From the NCBI GenBank assembly GCA_012522645.1, contig JAAYKC010000115.1:1-15410 (forward strand): a stretch of 15,410 nucleotides of DNA. The letters are read 5' to 3'. How positions within the stretch are numbered: position 1 is the first letter of the stretch; the number at the start of each line of letters is the position of its first letter. This DNA is from Thermoplasmatales archaeon (GTDB lineage Archaea; Thermoplasmatota; Thermoplasmata; Methanomassiliicoccales; Methanomethylophilaceae). Shown piece by piece: positions 1 to 8,617 of this stretch. Below the pieces are notes generated by a model. The model saw only the letters and a list, made by a program, of their open reading frames with translations. It searched no databases and was not told the origin of the DNA. A program made the position numbers and the translations under genes.

Positions 1-2414
1 AACCAGATTATGCCTGTGCAGATTATGATCAGAGTCCAGGCCGGCGGGAACGCTATGAGCCCGACGAACAGGCGGATCGGTCTTACGATATAGGCGATGG
101 AGGTAAGGCCGAACAGAAGGAACATCAGGACCGTGGGCCTGATGTCGCTGCAGGTCTTCCCGTCAATGGAAGTGAAATTCCAATAAGGCGTTATGAACAG
201 TATCTGCGATATGCCGGCCAGGATCAGGAACAGGAGCATAGCATTGCTGGATACCACCTGCGCCGTCTGTTCCAGGCCGCCGCCGGGATCATAGTTCGCC
301 TCGCCCAGCATGGCAATCAGCTCCTCTGCTGACAATTCCATCGATATCAGTCCGGAGTTCATGGAGAGATAGAATCCGAAGTAGATTATCACTGCGAATA
401 CCGCGATTATCACGGCCGCAGGCACTGCATAGCTCAGGACCCCGGGCAGGACAGCCCCCTTCTCCTCCGTGGGCTCCGCCCAAATGGTCATCAGGAATGC
501 GGTTATCGATACCGTCACGAACGCATACAGGGTTATCTGCATAGGCATCAGAGGTATCATGCCGATGCCGATGAGTATCACGCCGATTATCATGGCTAAT
601 ACGAAGTTCCTGGAAAGATAGAGCTTCAGTATGTTCCTCATACCGGAGACCGTTCTCTTCCCTTCCACCAGCGCTTTCGGCAGGGCTGAGAACCTGTCGT
701 CCATGAGGACCATGTCCGCAACGCCTCTGGCGGCACCGCTGCCGCTTTGAAGGGCGATCCCCACCTGCGCGCTCTTCAGGGCGAGGACGTCATTCACACC
801 GTCACCGACCATGGCGACATACCTGCCGTTCTTCTTCAGGATCTCGACTATCTCCACCTTCTGATGGGGTTTCATCCTGCCGAAAATGTTCCCTTCCAGA
901 GCTGCCCTCGTCTTCTCCTCCTCGCTCATGGTCTCCAATTGCTCTCCGGAGAAGATCACCCTGTCCCCGGGAAGACCGGCTATGGAGAACAGGGCGTTAA
1001 CGGTGTCGGGGTCATCGCCGGATATGACCTTCAGCTCCATCCCGTTATCCAGGAAGATATCGATGGTCTCCCTGCAGTCCGGGCGGATCTCATCGCTTAT
1101 GATTATCACTGCGACAAGCGACATGTCCTGCAGCACAGGCGCACCGTCCTCATCGTGAAGGGGCAGGTCCGGGGAAGTGCCCGCTATTATTGTCCTCATG
1201 CCTTTGGCCGCATAGGACGCCACCGTATCGCTGAGGCCTTCAGCGCCGGACATCCGCGGACCGAGGGCGGACAGAGCCCCCAGGTATATGTTCCGGACCC
1301 CGCCGTTGATATCGACCTTGACAGCGCTGTATCTCTTGTCTGAGGAGAACTCTATCTGATCCAGGGGTTCCTTCTTCTCATAACCGTATTCCTCTTCGAG
1401 GGCGTCGATCGTACGGTTCCTGCTGTTCGTCGCATTGACGAATTCCTTGATCAGGACGGGAGCATCATCCCTGTAGAGGACAGCCTCTTCGAACAAGAGG
1501 CGGTTCGTAGTTATCGTTCCCGTCTTATCCATACATACCGTATCCACATGGCTCATGGATTCGACGGAGTTCGCCTTTTGAAGCAGAGCCCCGCTGTCCG
1601 CCATCCTCACTGCCGCGATCATGTATGTGAGGACCACGAACAGGAACAGTGCGATGGGCACTATCTCAAGGATGACCACCGACATCTGTATGACCGTTGC
1701 GAAAGCATCCCTCAGCATCAGTATGTTGGACAGCACCATGATCGCGATGTAGATGAATGCGATGGCCATGAGGACCATCGTTATCGCCGTGGTCTCCATC
1801 TGCAGAGGTGTGCGTTTGCTGTCGAACTTCTTCGCGGATGTGAGTATCCGGTTGGCATAGGATTCCTTGCCGAATGCGGTCACGGTGAAATACCCGTCCC
1901 CGGTCACGCAGAACGATCCGGAGTAGATTTGGTCGCCCTTCCTTTTACGGACGGTCTTGGACTCGCCCGTCAGATGGGATTCGTCCACCTCCATGTTCTT
2001 CGAGTACAGGAGCACTCCGTCCACCAGGGCCTGGTCGCCGGACCTGAGATGTATTACGTCATCCTTCACGATCCTGCTCTGGTCCAGTTCCAGCTCCGCT
2101 CCGTCCCTTATCACATGGGTCTTAGGCCGCAGAAGAAGGGCGATCTTGTCCAGTCTGCGCTTGGCCTTGATCTCCTGGAAGGTGGCCACGGTGATATTCA
2201 GAATGACTATGCCCGACGCAGCAAAAGCGTTCTTGTAATCCTTAAGCAGGATCAGTATGGCGCTGAGGATGAAAAGTATCAGGTTGAAAGGGTTGAGGAC
2301 ATTCTTCAGGAATATGTCCGTGTAGGTCCTGCTCACCTCAGGCTTCGAGGAGTTCACTTCTCCGCGCGAAACCCTTTCCTGGACCTCGGATTCGCTGAGA
2401 CCTCTGAACTCCAT
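1..2414 (-). CDS. P-type cation-transporting ATPase, CtpE-like (3' end cut by window)
   Basis: Membrane pump that couples ATP hydrolysis to cation transport across the cytoplasmic membrane. The frame stays open from ATG 2414 to the window edge (804 codons). In order: actuator motif LTGES with E151; phosphorylation motif MDKTGTIT with D296; hinge motif GDGVND with its first D at 538. A TGD-like step is present as VISGD. Hydrophobic stretches suggest two helices near 42-80, two near 215-285, and six from about 603 to the edge. Only 242 residues separate D296 from the hinge Asp, so the nucleotide-binding domain is much smaller than in SERCA pumps and has no clear KGAPE motif (LGALSAL stands near that place). 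This compact form recalls CtpE-type pumps, for which calcium uptake is reported; the ion here is inferred only. M4 carries ILEIVP (E250, P253) instead of PEGL. A TATA-like box suggests its own promoter 24 bases after the helicase gene. Few residues should be missing. Confidence 0.9.
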   Translation of the reverse strand, partial: MEFRGLSESEVQERVSRGEVNSSKPEVSRTYTDIFLKNVLNPFNLILFILSAILILLKDYKNAFAASGIVILNITVATFQEIKAKRRLDKIALLLRPKTHVIRDGAELELDQSRIVKDDVIHLRSGDQALVDGVLLYSKNMEVDESHLTGESKTVRKRKGDQIYSGSFCVTGDGYFTVTAFGKESYANRILTSAKKFDSKRTPLQMETTAITMVLMAIAFIYIAIMVLSNILMLRDAFATVIQMSVVILEIVPIALFLFVVLTYMIAAVRMADSGALLQKANSVESMSHVDTVCMDKTGTITTNRLLFEEAVLYRDDAPVLIKEFVNATNSRNRTIDALEEEYGYEKKEPLDQIEFSSDKRYSAVKVDINGGVRNIYLGALSALGPRMSGAEGLSDTVASYAAKGMRTIIAGTSPDLPLHDEDGAPVLQDMSLVAVIIISDEIRPDCRETIDIFLDNGMELKVISGDDPDTVNALFSIAGLPGDRVIFSGEQLETMSEEEKTRAALEGNIFGRMKPHQKVEIVEILKKNGRYVAMVGDGVNDVLALKSAQVGIALQSGSGAARGVADMVLMDDRFSALPKALVEGKRTVSGMRNILKLYLSRNFVLAMIIGVILIGIGMIPLMPMQITLYAFVTVSITAFLMTIWAEPTEEKGAVLPGVLSYAVPAAVIIAVFAVIIYFGFYLSMNSGLISMELSAEELIAMLGEANYDPGGGLEQTAQVVSSNAMLLFLILAGISQILFITPYWNFTSIDGKTCSDIRPTVLMFLLFGLTSIAYIVRPIRLFVGLIAFPPAWTLIIICTGIIW

Positions 2415-2432
2415 ATATTGATAATGCCGCTC

Positions 2433-2446
2433 TTGTTATTATAAAT
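2433..2446 (-). promoter_or_regulatory. TATA-like box for the P-type ATPase gene
   Basis: On the minus strand the run AATTTATAATAAC lies with its centre about 26 bases upstream of ATG 2414 and overlaps the stop codon of the helicase gene. No Shine-Dalgarno site precedes the ATG. This fits an archaeal promoter giving a leaderless transcript, so the pump can be expressed apart from the AddAB-like operon. The box is seen; the transcription start is inferred. Confidence 0.5.
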
Positions 2447-5318
2447 TGAGGACTGCGGCCTCAATATCGGCCATGGGCAGCGGATCGAACACGACGCTCT
2501 TCTCCTGGGATACGAAATCTATGCAGCACTTCACCCTCTTCCCTCTCGCTCCCGCCGCGGCATGCGCATATATGCTGAGCTGCAGTTTGTACAGTTGCAG
2601 ATTCAGGTCGGATTCGTCTGTTTTGTAGTCATGGATCTCGATCCTGTCATCGAATTCGGCGATCACATCTATTATGCCGCGCAGCGTAACGTCGCCGACG
2701 GGCAGGGCGCATCTGACCTCCGTTTCCACATCTGCGTCCCTGAGGGAATCAAGGATCCTGCGGACCTCCTCCAGCTCCGGGTACTCCCTGCCGGGCTCCA
2801 TGCCCTTGGAGATGAGGTACGCGGCATCATGGACAGCAGTACCGTATTCTGCTCCCTTCCCGGTCAGCTCATCGCTCCCCTCCGAGAGCGTCATGCCCTG
2901 GGCATCCATCAGATCATGGACGGAAACGTTCCTGCGCCTCCTCTGATACGGGGCGATCCCGGGGACCGGGCTCTTCCTCTCTCTGTATTCGGTCCTGCCG
3001 CTGTGACTTGCATCCCCGAACGGCTCCCCTTCGCCGAAGTGCCTGAAGAATGCGGACGGTTTGTTCCCGGCAGTAAGGCAGAGGTACTGTTTGGCACGGG
3101 ACATCGCCACGAACAGGAGCCGTCTCTCCTCTGCGTAGTCGTCATCTTTGCAGACGCGTCTCATCAGCTTGTCACGCCACGAATCCATAATGCGTTCGTG
3201 AAGGGCGTCACCGTCCCTGCGGGAATAATATTCCTTTTTGCACCTGACGCCAAGGACCTCGTCGAAATACAGGGATTCCCTGTCCCTGTTGCGGCTGGGG
3301 AAGGACCCATCATCGAGACCTGCGACTATGACTATCGGGAACTCCAGGCCCTTGGAGGAATGCGCAGTCTGTATGGTGACCGCATCAGGGCTCACAAGGG
3401 CATCCACGTTGTATTTTGTGCCGTCCTTTATGTCATCCTCCACCAGCCGTATCAGGTCGGATATCGTTATGAGAGACCCGGAGTACGCTCTGGAGAGGAC
3501 GGTGATTATGGCCTGCGTCGTATCATTGCTGAGGCCGTAGAATTCGAAGATCGATGTTATGAGGTCATTGGGCCTGCGCCTCTTGCGCAGGAGGTTCCGT
3601 CTTTGATCGGACAGGTTGCGCGGCATATCGACGTCTCTGCCGTCCTTTTTCCGGAGGGAATCTATGTACGACAGGGATGCCTCCATGTCAGCGAGTATGG
3701 CCGCTTTGCCTCTGATGTCGCTCTCGTTGTTGATGTATCTGAGCCAAGCGAGGACAAGCTTCCCTTCCCTGGTGGACATGATCTCCATATCCCCGTGCAG
3801 GAACGCATGCACACCTTCCTTGTCAGCCAATTTTTTGAGGGCACGGCAGAATCCGCCGGTGCGGCAGAGGACGGCGATATCACCGTATCTGACGTCTCTT
3901 AAGCCCTCTTTATCGACTATCTTGTAATCTCCGCTGAACACGTAATCCTTTATCTTCTCCAGGATCGCCCTCTGCTGATCCTCGGCGCTCTCGCCTCTTA
4001 TCATGTCGAACCCCGTGTGCTCGTTCCTCAGCCGGTCCCCCGAGCTCCTCAGCATGACCACGTCCGGATTCTCTTCCACGCTCAGGACGGCATCCTCCTT
4101 CTTGGCCTTGGCATCCAGGGCTTTGAATGACCTCTCTATCACCAGGGCAGAGCTGCGGTAGTTCTCCTCCAGGGGGATCTTGGAGAATTCCTCAGGGATA
4201 TCGAAAGGGATCCTCTGCTGATCGCGGTTCAGGACCCTCATGAGCCTTCTCATCTTCCCTTCGAAATGAATGATGTTGTCCGGGGAGACGTATCTGAAGC
4301 CGTATATCCCCTGTTTCCAGTCCCCGACCGCGCAAAGGTTCGGTCTCTTAAGGAGCAGCAGGCAGATCTCCATCTGCAGCTCATTCGTATCCTGGAACTC
4401 ATCCACCATCATGTACTCGACGGAGTGCAGCTTCCTGGACCTCTCGTCCGTGTACAGGATGGCGAAGGCGAAGAGGGCCGTCAGACCGAATGTGAGCCTG
4501 TTGTCCCTCACGGACCTCTCGATATATGCGAAATAGATGTCCCTTATGAATTCCAGCAGGAGGAACCTCTTACTGTCATCGGCCATCATTCCGTATATGT
4601 CCCGGGGGATCTCCTCCAGGTCCATTGCATCCAACACCTCTGCGGGAACAGCCCGGTTCTCATCAGCCCCCATCTCCAGGATCTCTTTCCTGATATCCGC
4701 ATCGTCAAAATTCAAAAGAGCATTCTCTATATCGTCGGCCCTGCCGTTTATCAGGGATTCGCCGTCCATGAACCACTCATATCTGAACGGGATTATGCCG
4801 CGGGCCATCAGTTTATTGATCAGTCTGTACAGATCCCCGTGAAGGTCCCCCATGAGGGCCGTCACATCATTCCCTTCCCTGCGGTACCGGTCGCCGTGCT
4901 CTTTGACGAAGTCGGAGCAGAACAGCATGAAATGCTCCTTGTTGAGGGATTCACTGTCCACGAGACGGGCCTTCCTGGAGAGGACCGGTTCGATGTCGAA
5001 GAACCTGCTTACGATATCCGGGGAGCCGAGGACTATCCTGAGGCACAGAGCATCGAAGGTGGAGGCCCTTATGCTGTTTATCTCATCCACTCTGCCCGCA
5101 TCCGACATGGCGTCCCTTATGCGGTCCTTCAGCTCTGCGGCGGCGTTATTGGTGAATGTCACCATCAATATGTCATTCGGTTTCACTTCCTTATCCAGGA
5201 GCGCCACGTATCTCCTGACCAAAGTGCTCGTCTTGCCGGTGCCCGGTCCGGCATCGACCACCAGCGGACCTTCGGTGTGATCTATTATCTTCTGCTGTTG
5301 CTCGTTCGCATCAGACAT
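2439..5318 (-). CDS. AddA/UvrD-like superfamily 1 helicase with C-terminal PD-(D/E)XK nuclease
   Basis: ATP-driven DNA helicase-nuclease, probably acting with the AddB-like protein on double-strand ends for recombination repair or foreign DNA degradation. Numbering from ATG 5318 (959 aa): Walker A GPGTGKT 24-30; motif II DEFQD 306-310; motif III GDWKQGIYGFR from 332; motif IV ENYRSS near 386; motif V HSSKGLEF 653-660; motif VI MSRAK near 740. The C-terminal nuclease shows GIID with D884 and DYKT with D897 and K899, followed by a QLSIY helix, so both activities look intact. It is shorter than bacterial AddA (about 1,200 aa). Start choice: a GTG at 5327 would add three residues, but GGTGA at 5324-5328 sits five bases before ATG 5318 and fits better. 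With this start it overlaps the upstream gene by 8 bases (ATGTCTGA), which suggests translational coupling. Family is clear; AddA rather than another RecB-type name is inferred from the partner. Confidence 0.93.
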   Translation of the reverse strand: MSDANEQQQKIIDHTEGPLVVDAGPGTGKTSTLVRRYVALLDKEVKPNDILMVTFTNNAAAELKDRIRDAMSDAGRVDEINSIRASTFDALCLRIVLGSPDIVSRFFDIEPVLSRKARLVDSESLNKEHFMLFCSDFVKEHGDRYRREGNDVTALMGDLHGDLYRLINKLMARGIIPFRYEWFMDGESLINGRADDIENALLNFDDADIRKEILEMGADENRAVPAEVLDAMDLEEIPRDIYGMMADDSKRFLLLEFIRDIYFAYIERSVRDNRLTFGLTALFAFAILYTDERSRKLHSVEYMMVDEFQDTNELQMEICLLLLKRPNLCAVGDWKQGIYGFRYVSPDNIIHFEGKMRRLMRVLNRDQQRIPFDIPEEFSKIPLEENYRSSALVIERSFKALDAKAKKEDAVLSVEENPDVVMLRSSGDRLRNEHTGFDMIRGESAEDQQRAILEKIKDYVFSGDYKIVDKEGLRDVRYGDIAVLCRTGGFCRALKKLADKEGVHAFLHGDMEIMSTREGKLVLAWLRYINNESDIRGKAAILADMEASLSYIDSLRKKDGRDVDMPRNLSDQRRNLLRKRRRPNDLITSIFEFYGLSNDTTQAIITVLSRAYSGSLITISDLIRLVEDDIKDGTKYNVDALVSPDAVTIQTAHSSKGLEFPIVIVAGLDDGSFPSRNRDRESLYFDEVLGVRCKKEYYSRRDGDALHERIMDSWRDKLMRRVCKDDDYAEERRLLFVAMSRAKQYLCLTAGNKPSAFFRHFGEGEPFGDASHSGRTEYRERKSPVPGIAPYQRRRRNVSVHDLMDAQGMTLSEGSDELTGKGAEYGTAVHDAAYLISKGMEPGREYPELEEVRRILDSLRDADVETEVRCALPVGDVTLRGIIDVIAEFDDRIEIHDYKTDESDLNLQLYKLQLSIYAHAAAGARGKRVKCCIDFVSQEKSVVFDPLPMADIEAAVLNL

Positions 5319-7959
5319 CGGTCTCACCCCCTTCTACGGGCTCTGCCGTGCATATATCGACGAAATCACAGTGCTTGCACCCCTGCAAAGGCTCTGCGGG
5401 ATGGTTCGTGGAGTACATGGCGCAGAGCCGTTCCATATCATTCATAAGCTCGGTCCTGAACCCCTCAAGCGCTTTTCTGGTGACGAGGACGGTGCTGCTG
5501 TCCATCTTGATGATATCGTCCGAGAGTTTCTTCGCGATCCTTTTGGCCAGGTCCTGCACGTTCCTGCGCAGGGTCTTACAGTCTTTCATACCCGATGAGA
5601 GGACGACCCGGATGAGGGCCTCGGATCCGTTCTCAGTGATGTTCTCCGGACCCAGTTCCAGAGTCGTTTCCGCTATGGCGTCCTGGCAGTGACTGAACAC
5701 AGAGTATGTTTTCACGTTCGCCACAGTTTCTGCGATGTAATCCTGGATAAGCTCCCTCTTGTCATTTATCAGTCTGACCGTCCGGAAATATGCTCTCGTA
5801 TCATATTCAGAGCCTTTTGCGGCATTCATGCTGCCCTCTTTCGAGAAGAACAGCCTGAACTCACCGCGGCTGCCGGGGAACAGCTCATCCAGGAGCGTCA
5901 GGTAGAACAGGGGCTGATAATCCTTGTATTCCTTCTTGTTCCCGCGATCCATCCTGGCTCTTATCTTCGCGGCGTCACTCGGCTTACCCGTTTTGAAATC
6001 GTAGACGGTGCCGTCCCAGAGGAGGTCGAAGATGCCCTCCAGGAGCCCGTCCCCGGAGGTGCATTTTATCTCGGAGAAATCCGCGACCGCGTTCAGTCCG
6101 AGCTTCTTCATGAAATGATTCCTGGTATCCTCTTCTCTCGCCTCAAGCTTCGGCACTCCCGCCCCTATGAGGTCCACCGCAGCATCTATGCCGGAGATGT
6201 GGCTCATTATCTCCGACCGCTCTATGTTATACTTCTCCGGGGATGAGAGGCCGGCGCATACCGAGGCGATCTCGTCCGCGAAATAATCAAGACCCAGTTC
6301 CATGACTTTCTCCGGATAGCACACTTTGAATTCTGCGAAGCTGTGTATCATCGTGCCCCGGACCGTGGCGTCCTTGTCAGGCATCCGTGTTATTGTGCTG
6401 AACATGAACTTCCGAGGGCACTCGACGAACCGGCCGTAAGATGATTTGGAGAAAGGCTTCGGGATGAAATCTGTACCGATCACCTCACATCCTATCCTGG
6501 GCTGCTCCGCCTCATCCGGTACGTACCAGGGGTCCGTCACGAGATCATCGCAGACCTCTTTGAAATCGAGGAACGTCTTGTTATCCTCAGCCTGACCGAA
6601 CATGACGCACGGAGCAGGTCTGTTGCCCCTTCTCGATGAGTTGCATATGTAGACCCGGGCGGTCCCCTGCTGCATCAGGATCTGGAATCTGAGGGCGTCC
6701 TTCTCCCTCTCGTCCGCCTTCTGCCCCGCATTGAGGAACTCGATCTCATTGGGGTCCTTCTCCCATTCCTGTCCCATCCCCAGGTATATGACGAAGGGCC
6801 TGTCGATGTAGACGGACTTCTGGCAATCGACCAGCAGGACGCCCTTCTTCTCATTCTCCGGTATCTGCTCGCTGTGCTTGAGGTTCCCGATGTTGTTCAC
6901 GGCATAGGCTATGTCCGCGACCTTCGAAGCGTCCACGAGATCGTCGGTCAGCTCCATCTCGTCCAGGAGTATCTTAACCTGTGCGGAATCCTTGCCTCTG
7001 CGGACGGCCTTCTCGCAGACCTCCAGGAAGGTCATCTCCCGTACGTTCCGCATGATCTCCGTCAGCTCGGAGGTCCTCTCTCCCGCCTCAAGGGCCTTGG
7101 GGTACTGGCTGAGCATGTACTCGTCGTACCTGCTGCTTATGAATCCTCCGTAGGATGAGATCAGCTCCCTGACATGCTTCACTCTGACTATGTCGAAGGA
7201 CAGGCTCAGTGACAGGAACTCCAGGAAATCCCTTACGCTGTGAAGGTCCTTCACGCTCAGGGTGTTGATGAAAGGTATGCCCTTCCTGTACAATGCGGAA
7301 CGGACAGCATCGGCGATGTTCCCGCCCACATCCATCACTATGGCGACATCCTCCGCATTCTCCAAGTTGATGAGGCTCACTGCATTCTCCGCCACCTGCC
7401 GGTCGTTGCCCAGCTCCCTTATCTCCTTTATCCGGTAGTCTCCCTTCCTGAAAGGAGATATCTCGGCATATGTCCCGAACTTCGGGTTGAAATGCTTATC
7501 CAGGTCATCATAGAGGTCTCCTCCGATCACGGCAACCTTCAGCCCGTCGAATATGCCGTCCTCCTCTGCGTTGAATTCCCACATGACCCTGTCGAGGGTC
7601 GGCAGCTCGATGAGCTCGTCGTAGATCCTCTTGCCCCGTTTCCCGAGATGGGGACGTACATCCCCGGTGTGACGTCTCATCCTCAGGATGTTGTCCACTT
7701 CCCCGTGGACGAATCTGATGTCGTATCCGGTGTACTTGGAGATCAGCTTGACAAGGCGTATATCGCTTATCATGCCCGTACGGAGCTTCCTGAGGGCCAC
7801 ATCCCCGGCGAGCTGCCTGGGGGTTATGGAGAACACACCGATCATCGGTCTCCTGACTCTGTTGCCGAGAGCAAGTGCCAAAGGGGCGTCGTTACACAGA
7901 ACCAGGTCATAATCCATGACCTCCTCATAAAGCTCATCTATCGTTTTCGCGACCCTCAT
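5311..7959 (-). CDS. AddB-like protein with Fe-S PD-(D/E)XK nuclease, no Walker A
   Basis: Likely partner of the helicase encoded just downstream, with which it overlaps by 8 bases. The C-terminal half is an AddB-type nuclease: VECPRKF with C514, GIFD with D645, DFKTGK with D654 and K656, then CKHCDFVDIC with C861, C864 and C870. The C-x2-C-x5-C spacing together with a distant upstream Cys-Pro is the iron-sulfur cluster pattern of AddB. A helicase-like core remnant is visible in VDCQKSVYIDRPFVIYLG, but the N-terminus has no GxxxxGK[ST]; residues 17-33 (YDLVLCNDAPLALALGN) may be the eroded site. At 882 aa it is about 280 residues shorter than B. subtilis AddB. There is no room upstream for a lost N-terminus: a divergent gene starts 55 bases away. 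ATG 7959 has no Shine-Dalgarno site and is probably leaderless. The name AddB-like is a family inference; the nuclease and cluster residues are seen. Confidence 0.87.
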   Translation of the reverse strand: MRVAKTIDELYEEVMDYDLVLCNDAPLALALGNRVRRPMIGVFSITPRQLAGDVALRKLRTGMISDIRLVKLISKYTGYDIRFVHGEVDNILRMRRHTGDVRPHLGKRGKRIYDELIELPTLDRVMWEFNAEEDGIFDGLKVAVIGGDLYDDLDKHFNPKFGTYAEISPFRKGDYRIKEIRELGNDRQVAENAVSLINLENAEDVAIVMDVGGNIADAVRSALYRKGIPFINTLSVKDLHSVRDFLEFLSLSLSFDIVRVKHVRELISSYGGFISSRYDEYMLSQYPKALEAGERTSELTEIMRNVREMTFLEVCEKAVRRGKDSAQVKILLDEMELTDDLVDASKVADIAYAVNNIGNLKHSEQIPENEKKGVLLVDCQKSVYIDRPFVIYLGMGQEWEKDPNEIEFLNAGQKADEREKDALRFQILMQQGTARVYICNSSRRGNRPAPCVMFGQAEDNKTFLDFKEVCDDLVTDPWYVPDEAEQPRIGCEVIGTDFIPKPFSKSSYGRFVECPRKFMFSTITRMPDKDATVRGTMIHSFAEFKVCYPEKVMELGLDYFADEIASVCAGLSSPEKYNIERSEIMSHISGIDAAVDLIGAGVPKLEAREEDTRNHFMKKLGLNAVADFSEIKCTSGDGLLEGIFDLLWDGTVYDFKTGKPSDAAKIRARMDRGNKKEYKDYQPLFYLTLLDELFPGSRGEFRLFFSKEGSMNAAKGSEYDTRAYFRTVRLINDKRELIQDYIAETVANVKTYSVFSHCQDAIAETTLELGPENITENGSEALIRVVLSSGMKDCKTLRRNVQDLAKRIAKKLSDDIIKMDSSTVLVTRKALEGFRTELMNDMERLCAMYSTNHPAEPLQGCKHCDFVDICTAEPVEGGETDV
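5323..5328 (-). promoter_or_regulatory. Shine-Dalgarno site that sets the AddA-like start
   Basis: GGTGAG on the minus strand lies four bases before ATG 5318, inside the end of the AddB-like gene. Its position rules against the GTG at 5327, which is part of the site itself. Confidence 0.65.
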
Positions 7960-7981
7960 CGATATCGGTTCGCAAAACGCC

Positions 7982-7997
7982 TATTAAAATAATATAG
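7982..7997. promoter_or_regulatory. Shared AT-rich core of a divergent promoter
   Basis: The 55 bases between ATG 7959 (minus) and GTG 8015 (plus) hold the AT-only run TATTAAAATAATATA. TATTAAAA/TTAAAATA at 7983-7991 is centred within one base of the midpoint between the two start codons, so each start lies about 27 bases from the box. That is the TATA-to-start distance of archaeal promoters and predicts leaderless messages in both directions. The AddAB-like and exonuclease VII operons may therefore compete for one box. The geometry is seen; promoter activity is inferred. Confidence 0.6.
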
Positions 7998-8014
7998 TCT
8001 GCTATGTTATACCT

Positions 8015-8575
8015 GTGGAAGAGGATCTTTTCGTGGTCCAGGTGATATCAACCGGACCGGACGGGTACCCGGAGGACGGGGTGGCGGAAGTGGGGATAGC
8101 ATCTGTTGATCTCATCACGGGGGATGTGAGGAGCGTGTACCAGAACAGGATACGCTATGAACCGGGATCATTGGATGAGGTTAAGATGCAGTATCTGGAG
8201 GAGAACTCCTGCATAAGAGCATCGGATCTCGCCGATGCGGATCCTGCGGATATCGTGGCGGCGGAGGTCAGGAATATACTGAAGGGCAGGACCGTGACAT
8301 CCTTCGACGTTGCGAACGTCTTCCTGAGATACATGGTGCCGAATCCCTGGGACATGACGCACGAGTTCTCGATCATGCCCGCTGTCTCCTCCAGGATGCC
8401 GTACTCCCTGAAATGCAGGACGCCGTCCGAGGAGAACAAAGCGATAGTGAAAGCCTATTCATCCGTATTCGGGGATGAGGGCCCCCTCGGGAAACCGAAG
8501 TCAGTGACGGCACTGGATCTGTCACTGATGACGGCGTATCTCATATTACGTCTCAGGCAGCAGGGCAAGTATTGA
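8015..8575 (+). CDS. Degenerate DnaQ/RNase T-fold (DEDD-like) protein, probably inactive as exonuclease
   Basis: First gene of the plus-strand operon with xseA and xseB; 186 aa, GTG start with a TATA-like box 27 bases upstream and no Shine-Dalgarno site. The pattern resembles a 3'-5' exonuclease fold. The motif I region reads FVVQVISTGPDG (from residue 6), where active enzymes have DxETTG: the D and E positions are Q9 and I11, while T13-G14 remain. A motif II-like TSFDVANVFL keeps D98. A motif III-like SVTALD keeps D168 but has Ser where the DEDDh histidine would be. If the fold assignment is right, at least three metal-binding or catalytic residues are gone and the protein would bind nucleic acid or a partner rather than cut. 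It lies 42 bases before xseA, which suggests a shared role. The fold call rests on motif order only and is moderate; an unrelated hypothetical protein remains possible. Confidence 0.6.
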   Translation: MEEDLFVVQVISTGPDGYPEDGVAEVGIASVDLITGDVRSVYQNRIRYEPGSLDEVKMQYLEENSCIRASDLADADPADIVAAEVRNILKGRTVTSFDVANVFLRYMVPNPWDMTHEFSIMPAVSSRMPYSLKCRTPSEENKAIVKAYSSVFGDEGPLGKPKSVTALDLSLMTAYLILRLRQQGKY

Positions 8576-8585
8576 CGGTCCGTCA
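8573..8585. repeat. Short inverted repeat at the end of the first exonuclease-operon gene
   Basis: TGACGG-T-CCGTCA, two perfect 6-base arms around one base, begins at the TGA stop and lies 32 bases before the xseA start. It is too tight for a hairpin terminator and has no U-run, so if functional it is more likely a protein site. It could be chance. Confidence 0.3.
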
Positions 8586-8617
8586 CGGATTTAACGGAGG
8601 AATGCCATTGCCCGCCC

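Noticed and set aside
1..2414. Possible frameshift or pseudogene in the P-type ATPase
   Set aside because: Checked E151, D296, the 538 hinge Asp and the last 160 or so codons: all fall in one frame with no stop up to the edge.
1548..2444. Plus-strand open frame (298 codons) opposite the P-type ATPase
   Set aside because: The opposite strand encodes the TGES and DKTG motifs in one continuous frame; this is its shadow.
2562..3902. Long plus-strand open frame (446 codons) opposite the helicase gene
   Set aside because: The minus-strand frame has all SF1 helicase motifs and a nuclease; the plus-strand translation shows no family motif and is an antisense shadow in GC-rich coding DNA.
4266..5447. 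Long plus-strand open frame (393 codons) across the AddA/AddB-like junction
   Set aside because: It spans the end of one real gene and the start of another and has low-complexity His/Gln/Val-rich content with no motif.
7240..7992. Plus-strand open frame (250 codons) ending in the divergent promoter
   Set aside because: Lies fully opposite the AddB-like gene and runs into the intergenic AT-rich core; no recognisable domain.
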